64,000 nucleotides of DNA from Triglochin maritima (lineage: Eukaryota > Streptophyta > Magnoliopsida > Alismatales > Juncaginaceae): NCBI GenBank assembly GCA_963682175.1, contig OY821771.1, forward strand, positions 7,191,001 to 7,255,000. Direction: 5' to 3'. A program made the position numbers and the translations under genes. Within the stretch, counting starts at the first letter, position 1; the number at the start of each line of letters is the position of its first letter. This document shows positions 12,650 to 23,542 of the stretch, one piece after another. The notes under the pieces are model-generated. The model was not told the origin of the DNA. It saw only the letters and a list, made by a program, of their open reading frames with translations, and did not search any database.

Positions 12650-15358
12650 ATGTCTCGGACGCCAGGCAAGCAGCCAGCAGTTCCCCCGGTGTACCCATAT
12701 ACGGTAACCTTACGTTATTTATTTGTTTTCAAAAAAAAATCAAAAAAAGTGGTCGGCGTCCGAGGGAGACGCCCCCCGCATGGGGCGGGCGTCCGAGGAA
12801 GCCGCTCCCCCCATGGGCGTCCGAGGAAGCCGTCCATGGGGGGAGCGGCTACCTCGGACGCCCGCCCCATGCGGGGGGCGTCTCCCTCGGACGCCGACCC
12901 GTAGAGGGGAGACGTCTGCGGAAGACGTCTCCTCGATGGAGGAGACGTCTTCGGAAGACGTCTCCCCCAAGGAGGAGGCGTCTCCGACAGACGCCTCCAC
13001 CATGCGGGAGGCGTCTCTCGCAGACGCCTCCACAATTTTTGTTTTTTTTTAATTATTAAATCTGATAATTACTTCAATAAATTGTGATAAATCTGAAAAT
13101 TTAATTTAACAAATTCTTATTAAGTTTAACATTTGTGATATTTAGTTTTAACAATTTTTGATTTAGTTTAACAATTGTTTTAATTTAGTTTAACAAATTT
13201 TGATTTAGTTTAACAATTGTGATAATTTAGTTTAACAATTGTGATAAATATGATAATTTAGTTTAACAAATTTAACAAATTTGTATTTAAAATTTCAATT
13301 AATAGTCATCGGGTCACAGTGGAGGGAAAGGCAAGTCGATACCATTACACGCCTTCCGTTCTTTAGATGATGATTCAGCACCGCGTCATCCACGTAGACG
13401 GGAGATATCTGCTTCGGTCAGGAGGGAGAGAGAGGCATTACGTCATCATGAGGAGGATGATGATTCATTCGATGATGAGCATGTGGACAGTCCCGACGAC
13501 GAGAGCGACGATGATGACCCGTATGAGTTAGAGCGCCCGGAGGTGGAGAGGCAGGGGGAGTATAGCAGAGGACGTGGTCAAGCGGGTAGTTCTACTTCCG
13601 CCGGATGGATGGTGCGGAAGGGTAGGGGTGGGAGGTTTACGACCGGGGATTCGAGCTCGTGCACTGTAGATCCCCGCGCTCAGAAGAAGAAGAGGGTCCA
13701 GGACGATTCTTGGATCGTGAACGGTATGACGCCCGGTGGTCCTTTAGATGGGAGCGTCATTCCTAGTTTCTGGGGTCACATCGCTAGACGGATCTGGGAC
13801 GGAGAGGATCGGAAGGTTCTGAAGTGCCATAATCGGCACAGAGCCTGTACAGCACTACAGGGTTGGCGATCTACACTGAGTGCTGATATCAGAGAGGAGA
13901 TTAGTGCCACGCATTTGGGGCACTTACCGTACAGCATGTTCTCTTATCTCGACATGCCTTTGATTTCTGCGTTTGTGGAGCGGTGGCAGCCTGACACCAA
14001 CACTTTTCACATGCCTTTCGGAGAGATGACGATCATACTTCACGATGTTTTCCAGATCCTGCGCATTCCTGTGGATGGTCGTCTGGTTAGTGCTCAGGGG
14101 TCGACGTCTGAGCTGAGGTGTTATGTGGCAGAGTTGCTTGGTGTCACACCTGATGGTCTGGCGAGAAATACAGCTTTATGGAGTGGTGGTGGTGTCGGCA
14201 TCGACTCCCTTAAGGACCTATGCAGACGGACACGACCTCCGCGGGCCGATGATACACAGTTGATGGCGTACCTATTCTTGATGCTCGGAGCCGTCTTGTT
14301 TGTCGACAAGAGTGGTTGCCGGATCAGACCACGCGATCTATTGGAGGCTAGGGACCCGGAGACCGTTCGTGAGTACTCGTGGGGCTCAGCGACGTTGGCA
14401 TACCTGTACCGTCAGCTTGGGATAGCTAGCCGTGCAGATTGTTCTGGGATTGCAGGTTGTCTTACGCTGCTGCAGGCGTGGATATACGAGTACTTTCCCG
14501 CATTCCGCCCGCATCGTGAGCGGAAGATTATCGAGGAGGGTCATCCACGTTCGGGTATGTGGGCCGTCCGGAGCGAGGACAAGAGCGATGGACGATTGCG
14601 TTCAATCCGCGCACGGCTAGATCAGATGACTGCATCAGAGGTATCAAACTTTACACCATTTACATTTATTTATTTAATTTTAAGATGTATTATTATTAAT
14701 GTGTTAAAGTTTAGGTGGAGTGGTTACCCTATGGTCCTGACCCAGCAGGGGAGGTCCCGAGGACTTTATTGATGGGCCTTATTCGTTATCGGGATATCAT
14801 AGAGCCTTATATGCCCGATCGTGTCTTGCGTCAGTTAGGATATGTTCAGGTGATCCCGGTTGACATCCCGACACCAGAGCATGCGGTGCGGTCTGCGACT
14901 GCAGCGACGTACGACGTCAGGTTCCCGGCTTCTACAGCGGAATCGACTTGGCGGACATTTCCGAGATCATGCTGACTGTTCCTTGGCGACTTCAGACGTA
15001 GTCGCGACCCCTCCGAGTGTGATGCACGTTATCTTGATTGGTTCGGTAGTTACTCACATCCTGTCATCGTCCGTGGTGCCTCCCGGAGAGCAGATCGACC
15101 ACCAGATAGGACGTGTGGCGATCTGGTAATTTTTTCATTTTATCTATATTTATTTGTACTGTAGCTTTTGTTAATGTACGCTAATGTTAATGTTATGTGC
15201 AGTGGATGGGTAAGATGATACAGGTTGTAGAGTCAATCTTGCAGATGAGGGATGAGCTGCCAGACGATGCCAGAGCTGCATGCGGAGATTTGGATGAGAT
15301 CATACAGTCGTGGCATACTCAGTTAGGCATCTCCGACCATGATTCGGATGATGAGTAG
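12650..15358 (+). pseudogene. Plant mobile domain (PMD, MAIN-like) gene of the MULE, one internal stop
   Basis: Exons 12650-12703, 13306-14640, 14715-15125 and 15203-15358 join with all junctions in phase 0, giving 651 codons before the final TAG. The first exon (18 codons, MSRTPGKQ start) lies in the left TIR. Residues about 30-100 are acidic and arginine-rich. The PMD follows, with SMFSYLDMPLISAFVERW, FHMPFGEMTIILHDVFQILR and later WIYEYFPAFRPHR. Exon 3 gives VEWLPYGPDPAGEVPRTLL and, further on, DARYLDWFGSYSHPVI. One in-frame TGA at 14973-14975 (codon 550) interrupts it. PMD proteins of the MAIN/MAIL type are nuclear and linked to silencing and genome stability, and PMD copies are common in plant transposons. 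Its role for this MULE is unknown. It could be an accessory factor comparable in position to a second Mutator gene. Confidence 0.82.
12747..13033 (+). repeat. Left subterminal palindrome array
   Basis: From about 12751 to 12900 the sequence forms one large inverted repeat with arms of about 65 bp (GGTCGGCGTCCGAGGGAGAC and its complement) around a GCGTCCGAGGAAGCCGT centre. It is followed by four shorter palindromes of about 25 bp of the form GGAGACGTCT-N5-AGACGTCTCC or GGAGGCGTCT-N5-AGACGCCTCC. All lie inside the first intron of the PMD gene. GC content is far above the surroundings. Frames are open on both strands here only because of this structure. Confidence 0.85.
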
Positions 15359-15411
15359 GCTGATCTGTTGTACCGTACTCTTAGTATTTGCATTTATATT
15401 TGTTTATCTGT

Positions 15412-15530
15412 CGTACGTTTATTATTTATATTTGTGTTTGCTAACATGTCGTACGCTTATTGTTTGTATTTGTGTTTGCTTATCTGTTGTACGCTTATTA
15501 TTTGTATTTGTGTTTGCTAACCTGTCGTAC
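15412..15530 (+). repeat. 38-bp tandem repeat, three copies
   Basis: Units begin at 15412, 15450 and 15488 with CGTACG or TGTACG, and a further start is at 15526. Each carries TTATTnTTTnTATTTGTGTTTGCT. It sits just after the PMD stop codon, between the two convergent MULE genes. Confidence 0.85.
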
Positions 15531-15546
15531 TATAATGCAAATAAAG

Positions 15547-15670
15547 CAAACATATCAAAACATATTACATAATAAAGCAATACTATATAATGTACAAACA
15601 TATCAAAACATATTACATAATAAAGCAATACTATATAATGTACAAACATATCAAAACATATTACATAATT
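15547..15670 (+). repeat. 48-bp tandem repeat, about 2.6 copies
   Basis: Units starting CAAACATATCAAAACATA at 15547, 15595 and 15643 are nearly identical. The last unit overlaps the end of the transposase-OTU frame, so its final residues and TGA stop are encoded in repeat sequence. It may form the shared 3' end or terminator of the two genes. Confidence 0.88.
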
Positions 15671-18600
15671 GTTGCCAATATGCTATCCTATTTTGGTACT
15701 CCAGCTCCCATCCAATAACACTCTCATCTCGTATTTGAAACCACAGAGTCGCTATAGGAGGTACGGGGAATCCCTCATTCAATTCCAAACGAATGTAATG
15801 AGCGTAACTCCCTAAATGAGCAATAATCAACTCTCTGCACGGTCTCGTCACGGTAGGCGGACTCTCCCAAGGTAGAACTGTAAGACATGGGTACAACGAA
15901 CCATCATTTCCGAGAGAGAAGAACATAACTGCACACTTGTAAAAATTTGCAATGGGAAACAAGTCCGTCCACGTCTCCATGTAGTGATTCTCGCCACAAG
16001 GTCCCCCGCCCCAATTAATCCGGTGACGAGTCTGCGCCACACCGTCGTAGTATACGTACTCATAAAAAGATGGGTTCGCAGCTATCTCATTTGAAATGGA
16101 ACGACAGGCGAGTTGCCAATTGTCTTCACCACCGTGGAAAACATCGACGACACATCGAAATCCACAGTTTCCATCAGGACGTACATCATTCCACTGGTGT
16201 AGGAATGACATAATGATTCCTGGAATCCTATCCGCATATGGGAAGTCGTCTACGTCAGCCCGCCCAGTCACTACAATATGAACAAAAAATACAGTTACAT
16301 ATAATAACAAAAGATACATATTTACTGAAATAAATAACAAAATTATAATAACAATAAATATAGGGATGATATACCTGATCCTCCCCTCACAGACGAAGAA
16401 CCAGAAGATCGACCACGACCTTTGCTTCCACTACCAGAAGAACGACCACGACCTCTACTCCCACTACCTGAAGATCGACCACTACCTCGCTCTGCATACT
16501 CAAACGCATTAGGGTCCCGTCGTGTCGACTTTCCCCTTGGTCGACCTCGTAGCTTTGTTTTTTCTGCAGGCTCTCTCAAATTCGCATGTTCGGGGTGTAG
16601 CTGCTCGAATAAAACCCGAGAGGCAGATCAAATTACGGTGGGGTCACTTCCTGCAATCTCATCAACCAGGTTGCGAAAATGTTCGGCGTCTTGAGCTGCC
16701 TGAGACACAAACTCTGCGTTCCCGACTCCTTCCCCAATGACAAGTGTCCTCCAGAACGAATGAATCTGCTCTAAGTAAATTCCGTTGTCTGATTCAAGAC
16801 ATCCGCGGATGGTACATACGCAAGGTATCCCATGAGAAGTCAGAAAAACGCACTCACAACGATATTCAACTTCATCATCTAACTGTTGCATTCTTTTCAC
16901 CTCCTGACTCAGCAATTGCAAGCAGTGATGCGAAACTCGACCATTTATGTGACGATATAGAGCATGTCCGAAATTAGTCAAATTTCGCCGTCTTGAGTCT
17001 TCAAGAAAGTTTCGAATATTCGTCAGCTGCATTTCAATAGCCGCGTTGACGCGCTCGAAAAGAGTGTCCAGAGCTGCAATCGATGTAGAAACCCACTCTT
17101 TTAAAGCCGAATGAGCACTTTCGACCCTACAATTCGTGGTGTTCCCAAAATAAAGGACTTTGTTCGTCCAATTCAGCACAAACTTTTCTTTATGCACCAA
17201 CCACGTGGTGTCCAGATACTCCGTGATAGCCGGCCACGATCTATACAAATCTTTCAGAGCATACACAGCTCTATCATACTCGGCTTTTGAAGTAGAAAGC
17301 ATGATTTTCCTCCATCTTCCACGCCTCAAAGTCTCTGTCATCTGCTTATTCTTGCCGAATACGTGGTATGCGTAGTTCAATACGTCTTTGTTGATGTGTC
17401 ACGTGCAGAGTAAATGAGCAGAGTCAGGAAAAACCTCTCTCACTGGTCGCATAAGGCTTAACTCCCGGTCTGTTATTATTGCAGTCGGGCTGACAGTCCC
17501 CAATAACAGATCTTGCAACTTCTCAATCACCCACAGATAACTGGAGTAAGTTTCATCCATCAAAATCGCATATCCAATAAGGAAATTCATGTTTGTTGGT
17601 GTGACCCCAATCATTTCGAACAAAGACATCTTATACTTGTTCGTCTTGTAAGTCGAATCCATGCAGATAACGAAAGGATATGTCCGCAACAACTGGATTG
17701 ACGTCGGATGTGCCAAAAAAGCGTGAGTGGCGACATCAGTTTCTGGATCCGCCATAATCCAATGTAAGTACTCACACTGCACTGCTTGATAAAGAAACTG
17801 CTGGACGGGATTCCGGTCTTCAGATTTTGTCCTCATGTAATCTCTGAAATTATAAATATGCCTTTGATTTGGATTGTCCTCCGGGAATTTTTCTTTTACT
17901 GCCTTCAAGATGTTCCGTGGTTTTGCTTGCGCCTCAGTCATATCACGAACAATCTTCTTCGCCCCAGAACTTAGACCACTAATTTGACGATGACCCTCTG
18001 GATAAACTGCCAGTCTGTGGTTGTGATGTCCGTGAGCACTATTAAAAACCAAAACCCATCCATCACGATCTCGTCGCTCCACCACTTTTATTAAGAAACG
18101 ACAACCACAACCCTTTCTTTTGGTGTTTCTTCGAAGTGCAGTATCCATATCCCGAGACTCCATTTGATTTCGCCGGTCGCATCTCAAATAACAATCCATC
18201 CGACTATCTGATTTTGTTTTGTACGACGACACGACCAAAAAAAACTCAGCTCCGATAGCTACTTGTTTGGTCCATTTACTTGCTTCATCCATTGTTGCAA
18301 AGATTTGTGTAGTTTGAAATAACTCACTGTAATCCACTCCATCACCACCGAAATCTTCCAACGGAACCTACAAAAATAAAATCGAAATTAAAAAAATAAA
18401 AAAAAATTCAGGCGTCTGGATTAAACGCCTACCCCATGGGGGGGGGGGGGTCTGAGTTAAACGCCCTCCCCAAGGGTGAGGCGTCTGCGTAGGACGCCTG
18501 ACCGAAGGGAAGGGCGTCTGCTGAAGACGCCTTACCCAAGGGGAGGACGTCTACATAAGACGCCTCTCCCTTTGCGTAGGCGTCTGCGTTAGACGCCTAG

Positions 18601-18724
18601 GCCAAGGGGAGGACGTCCTACGCAGACGCCCTCACCTTGGGGGAGGCGTCTAATGCAGACGCTCGGCCCAAAATTTGCCTCGCGCCAGGTTTACCTCACC
18701 GGATGCATCACCCTTGCCAGACAT
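15651..18724 (-). pseudogene. MULE transposase fused to an OTU cysteine protease domain, two internal TGA codons
   Basis: Exons 18724-18695 (MSGKGDASGE, in the right TIR), 18367-16375 and 16270-15651 join in frame to 880 codons. Residues about 75-145 resemble the FAR1/WRKY-GCM1-type DNA-binding region (C and HGHHNH). The MULE catalytic core has D247 in ICMDSTYK, D310 in ITDRE and E426 in CRVESAH. The SWIM-like finger reads CEC...HGIPCVC, with cysteine where histidine is usual. A basic and serine/glycine repeat linker with RGRPRGKSTRR follows. The OTU domain starts at about 690 with RPDGNCGFRC (D707, C710) and has its histidine in AHYIRL (H832). TGA at 17401-17399 (codon 333, where CTWHI would be expected) and 16630-16628 (codon 590) interrupt one otherwise continuous frame, so the copy is probably dead unless these are read through. 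Confidence 0.88.
18405..18665 (-). repeat. Right subterminal palindrome array
   Basis: About eight modules of the form GGCGTCT-N5-AGACGCC follow each other at a spacing of roughly 30-40 bp, separated by CCCAAGGGGA-like words that are themselves near-palindromic. It occupies the first intron of the transposase gene, mirroring the left array. A run of about 12 G at 18438 may hide an assembly uncertainty. Confidence 0.85.
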
Positions 18725-19047
18725 TTTCGTGGTGTTTTTACTGATAAATTATGCATATACAAGACCGTAGGCCTAATTTATAGACACGGGACGATATGGG
18801 TATTAAATATATTGTTAAGGGCAATTTGGTAATTGCAAGGGACGATTTAAGTAGTTTTGGGACGACGATTAGTAGTTCCCTAATAAAATCAAACATTGTC
18901 ACGTAAATGTAAATTTAACATCACAAAACCACCAATCCCATGAATGGCCCAAATATCACAATAGACCCAGTAAAACAAAAGAATCGGCGTAGAACCCTAA
19001 CGAGAGATTTCGCCAAAACCCTCCCGTCCCGTCCCGTCTCTTCTCTA

Positions 19048-22000
19048 ATGGACGCCGGCGAAGGGGACTTCGACCCCTCCCCGGCGTCGCTCCTAATCCC
19101 ATCCTCTCTCCCCATCGTCCGGGCCCACATCAACAAGCGGGCTCTCAGGGACAAGTCCCTCGCCGTCTCCTTCAACGACAAAGCCCTCAGGTACCCAAAC
19201 AAAAAAAAACCTTTTTAATGTGCCTTTTGTGGTGGTAGGATGTTGATTTGTCGTGGTTCGAGCAGTGATTTCGTCGGGGGGTTCCAGAAGAGGAAGAAGA
19301 AGAGACGGAAGGAGGCGCAGCGGCAGTTGCAGGAGAAGGAGAGGCGAGTCAAGATCGAGAATCGGAAAAAGGTGTGTTTTTGGTTTGGGTTTGGTGTTTG
19401 GGGAATTGGGTATGTGTTGGTTTTCGAAAAGGTTGTGTCTTTTTTGTTTTCAAGTTGAATTGTGAGTTTTTTGTTTGTTCATGTCACAATTGATTTCCCA
19501 TTTTGCCCGAAGTTAGTTGAATGCCAAAAAAATGTGGTTGCAGGAGAAGGAGAGGCAAGTCAAGTGGAGAACCGAAAAAATGTGTGTTCTTGGGTTGGGT
19601 TTGGTGTTTGGGGAATTGGGTATGTGTTGGTTTTCGAAAAGGTTGTGTCTTTTTTGGTTTTCAAGTTGAATTGTGAGTTTTTTGTTTGATTAATGTGACA
19701 ATTGATTGCTCATTTTGCCCAAAGTTAGTTGTTTTTTTAGCTGAATTACAAAAAAAAGTGGTTGCAGGAGAAGGAGAGGCAAGTCAGGTCGAGAACCGTA
19801 AAAAGGTGTGCTCTTGGGTTGGGTTTGGTGTTTGGAGAATTGGGTGTGTATTGGTTTCGGTAAAGGTTGTGTCTTTTTGGTTTTGAAGCTGGATCATTAT
19901 TCTGCAACAAACTAGTCGAAGGAATTGTTTGTTACTGTGACAATTTATTGCTCGTTTCTCCAGAAGTTTGTTGTTTGTTGGTTTGGTGGGGGGAAATGGT
20001 TGCTTAGAGTGTTGGTTTTGCTGAAGGTTGTCCTTTTTTTTGTTGAAGTCCATTGTGATAATTCAGGGAATTTCTGGGATGACGCCTCCTTGTCATTGTT
20101 TGACTATGGCTCCAATGTGTTGTTCCTTTTGTGTGAAATTGTTGTTTCTTCGAGTTGAGTTGATTTATGTTGGAAAAAAGAATGTGGTTTCTTAGGGTAT
20201 TAAATTTGAATGCTTAAGCTATTATACTAGTTTGTGATTCGCTAGAAGAGTTGACTAAACGGTCTGAGGAATTCCATGGTCATGCCCTCCTGTTTCGAAT
20301 TGTTGTTCCAATTGATTGCTCTTTTTGTCTAAAGTTGTTTCTTTTTTGAGTTTGGTGTACTTTCTACTGGAAACAAATGTGGTTTTTTAGGACGTCAAAT
20401 TTGAATGCTGGAGCTACTGGCTCCAATTAAAAAATGCTGGAGCTACTAGCTATAGGATGATTCGAGATCAAAGTTCTCTTTTGGTTTGCTCACAAGATTG
20501 TTTGTTTCATGTTAACTTTGTTCTATCTTGAACTGGAATGTTGGACATGTATTTTATTCAAGGAAAACATTCCTTTGGCATAATTTGAACTCTGTTTGTT
20601 TAAAAGCAATGCTTTGTGTTCCTCCTTGAGTTCGGTATTGACTAGTGATGAGCTTGAGTTATGCAGACTCAAGAGTGCTTCTTGTTGTCATTATTGTGCT
20701 ATATCACATGCTGTGAATTTGCTTATATAGGCGAAAGTCTGTTATTTTGTGCATAGTTTACTTATTTGGGTCTTATGTATTGAATTATTTTGGAAGAAAA
20801 AGAAGTGAACATAAATGTTCTTACATTTTTTAGCTGTAATGGCATCTATAAGAATCAACTGACAGAGTAAATGACCTGTTTAGTAGATTAGTAGTGTTCT
20901 TCGTCAATCAAGTAAATTTAATTGACATCACTTTGAGTAGATTATCTCCAAGGAATGGCACCTCTGGCCAGCTTTATGATATAGTTAATGGGGTCGAGAA
21001 TTGATGAATATAAAAGTAGGCTTGTCGACCAGCAACAGTTGGCTTAACTAATAGTAATAGGTCATTAGTCTTTCAGGATAGGTTTTCTTGTCATATGCTC
21101 TTATTCTACTTACCTAATGACATCAATATTACACCTGTCATTAACCAAAACCTGGTCCATGGAAAACAAAAGGTATAGGTTGAGCTCATATTCGAGGTTA
21201 CACCAATGGATGTTTCTAGGATCAAATCTATGCTCTGGCAAATATAACCTATTGTATACTGTCATCTTAGTGTGGCTTTACTAGAAAGGGCGCTCATCGA
21301 GTTGCTTGATACCTTCAGGGGTGAATTTTACTTTTATGTAGTCTTTCTTTTCCAATTTGTTCTCTTCATAGTTTCTACTTGCGTACTGTTTGGTAAACTG
21401 ATTGCTCAATAATTCAATATTCTCCTTTTCTCTTTAGAGAAAGCTTGAGAAAGAGTTAGCTCTACATGGTGGTGTTTTACCTGAGAAAGAAACACAGGGA
21501 GATGAAACCAATCACGAGGATGGTGCTAGCGACTCTGATGCCAATGATGCATCGGCATCAGGTATACTATTTGACAGATTGAAGACTTTTGTCGAAATGT
21601 TTCCACTTAGCACTGTAGAAGGCTTTCTTCCTTTTCTCTCTCTAGATTTCCATCATCCAGCTAAATCAAATATTCATCGATGAAAACATTATTGAACAAA
21701 TCTTTTCACTATTGTTGTTACCAAGTTAAAGCAAAATGTTAGTACATGCCCTCCAAATGAAATAATTACAATCTTTTTGCTGAACTATGGCAAGGAATCC
21801 AAGGATGTTTAGTTAAAAGCAAGTCAAGCCACCATTATATTGTTGATATTTCCATAAGTTTTCTTGTTTCTTTTACTCATGAGGCAACTAGGTATTAATA
21901 GTAAACTACACTATTACATTGTTTACCCTAATTAATGATTAGTAAGAAAAAAAACATAGATGACTCACGTTATTTCCTGAAGTTGGTATACGATAAGAAA

Positions 22001-22600
22001 GAAGTTCAATATGTGCCGAGTAACTAGTCATGCTTCGGCAAATATCACTTAGTAGATGATGATACATTTCACCTAAGTTATTGAATATATAACTTAATAG
22101 CTTTTATGGTTTACAAAGAATGTATACTTTTTTGAATAGATGAACGAAATAATTATACAGCTTGTGTCTCAATACAAAGCAATATGGAATGTGATTACTG
22201 ATTACACATCCTACCTTGCAGTCGAAATGCAAACATGCAATATAATGTTCATTTCCATTAACGATTGTGTTGTTTTTTTCACAAATTTCTGGTTGTGGCT
22301 GTTTGTGAAGGGAGTCAAATGTATAATACTGGTGATATGACCATCACTGTAACAACTACTGAGCTGTCACATGTAGATGAGGATTTAACGGTTGCTCCTC
22401 ACATACACGTTCCAAACACCAAACACATGAAGAAACCAAGTTTGCCTGCGAAAAAGCCGCCTCTCAAGAAAGTTGCAGTGAAGAAGCCTATGAAGAGAGC
22501 TGTAGCGAAGAGAACACTAAAAAAGCGACAGAAACATGCATCGAAAGGCAATGTGCCACAGTCGCAGTCAAAGGGTAAAAAGAGTAGAAACAAGAAATAG
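19048..22600 (+). CDS. RRP17: RRP17/NOL12-family rRNA-processing protein
   Basis: Exons 19048-19190, 19266-19371, 21438-21561 and 22311-22600 join in frame to 220 residues. The N-terminal half carries the Nop25/RRP17 signature: SFNDKAL then DFVGGFQKRKKKRRKEAQRQ, followed by a long basic helix ending KIENRKKRKLEKELALHGG, probably coiled coil. The middle is acidic (DGASDSDANDASAS). The C-terminus is lysine-rich with repeated KKP motifs and ends GKKSRNKK, a likely nucleolar signal. In yeast, Rrp17 is a 5'-3' exonuclease for pre-60S rRNA maturation; the family is nucleolar. The start is the ATG of MDAGEGDFD; an upstream ATG at 18940 is in frame but lies where a 5' leader is expected. Intron 2 is 2.07 kb and has an internal triplication. 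Confidence 0.88.
19330..19890 (+). repeat. Triplication of an exon-intron junction inside RRP17 intron 2
   Basis: Copies begin CAGGAGAAGGAGAGGC at 19330 (true exon 2), 19541 and 19765, so the periods are 211 and 224 bp. Each copy repeats the end of exon 2 plus about 170 bp of following intron. Copies 2 and 3 keep a TTGCAG acceptor-like start; copy 3 keeps AAAAAG followed by GTGTGC, a possible donor. Its pseudo-exon would be 38 nt against 39 in the true exon, so use would shift frame. Confidence 0.88.
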
Positions 22601-23542
22601 CTTCTATGATAATATTACCTTCTGCAGTTACTTGAGTATACTCCTTGCAGTGCTGAATAGGCTTGATTCCATTGACATTTCTAACTTGAGGAGGCGTAAA
22701 TCACTGTTATTGTCATTTTTGTTTATTGATCTATTATTAGTTAATTGAGCATTTTCTAGCTGACTGCCATAGATATGGTTTATTAGATTATGCACTTGTC
22801 TTGTTGAAGTCATCTGAATGTCTGTTTATCGTTTGTGGAAAGCCTTGTGCATCTTATCTGCTGATCTGCATGGTCATGGTTTGTCTGCATTTCCTTTGTT
22901 TGTTCTTGTGAATTAGACAACCTATTGAGTTTATTATTGCGATGATTGTATAACCTTTCTCACAAAAATCTTTGATCTTGCAAACTTTTGGTGTTTTTTA
23001 AATTGTAGATTTTGGTGCTGTTTTTTCTTGCAAAGGAAAAAAAATGTTGATTGTTAATATGTAATCAATCATAATAACGGCTTGATATGATGTATTTTTT
23101 ATCTGCCTTCACCCTAGATGGATTCTTCGTGCCAATGAAAATTTCTGAATGTTAAATTTTTTGCTAAGTTCTTGAGTTTTAGTTAAAAATCTTAAGACAA
23201 CAAAAACAACCCGCTTAATTTGATCAAGCGTTGAAAACCAGCACTATATTGCCTTTTCGGCTTTCACTCGATCTACATGACAGAATTTTGTAACTTGAAG
23301 GTTTTGGTTCATAACTTTAATATATTTTTTATTAATAGCAAATTACCATTATAGAAAACAATTCTACAATAACATGAGTAGGCAAACTGAAAGCAGGTCT
23401 CTCCTTGCATTGAAGTTACATGTCGAAAACATAAGTAATCACCCTGCACTGAGATTGTCTCATGTTGAAAACATGAGCTACGTTTGAAGATGTTTGGAAT
23501 ATATTGTTTAGATCTTCCAAAAGCTATCTTCCAATTAGACCC
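22601..23542. other. 3' region of the RRP17-like gene and intergenic sequence
   Basis: AT-rich sequence with no exon, RNA or repeat recognised. The first few hundred bases are presumably the 3' untranslated region of the plus-strand gene. Confidence 0.5.

Larger units (their letters stand above)
12503..18879. mobile_element. Two-gene MULE with PMD and transposase-OTU genes
   Basis: The exact 9-mer ctaataaaa flanks the element (12494-12502 and 18880-18888), as expected for Mutator-like transposition. The ends are inverted repeats: the left CTGAATTGCTAAACATCGTCCC-like start resembles the right end read in reverse, GGAACTACTAATCGTCGTCCC-like. Similarity then continues through AAAATTACTTAAATTG and AATTACCAAATTG words to about 12580 and 18800. 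Both terminal regions encode a short first exon starting ATGTCT and then a GACGCC-rich palindrome array in the first intron. Two genes converge on tandem repeats at 15.4-15.7 kb. Length is 6,377 bp. The perfect duplication points to a fairly recent insertion, although both genes carry internal stops. Confidence 0.9.

Noticed and set aside
12475..13059. Long GC-rich frames on both strands, up to 194 codons
   Set aside because: They are open only because of the GACGCC palindrome array; splice signals place this inside an intron.
15651..16340. OTU frame starting with a hydrophobic stretch resembling a signal peptide (MLFISVNMYLLLLY)
   Set aside because: The hydrophobic part is intron sequence with GTATAT and TTGTAG borders; the OTU exon begins at 16270 and is joined to the transposase.
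18940..19050. Upstream in-frame ATG giving a 36-residue N-terminal extension of the RRP17-like protein
   Set aside because: The extension is not family-like, and the MDAGEGD start fits the expected beginning; this lies where the leader is expected.
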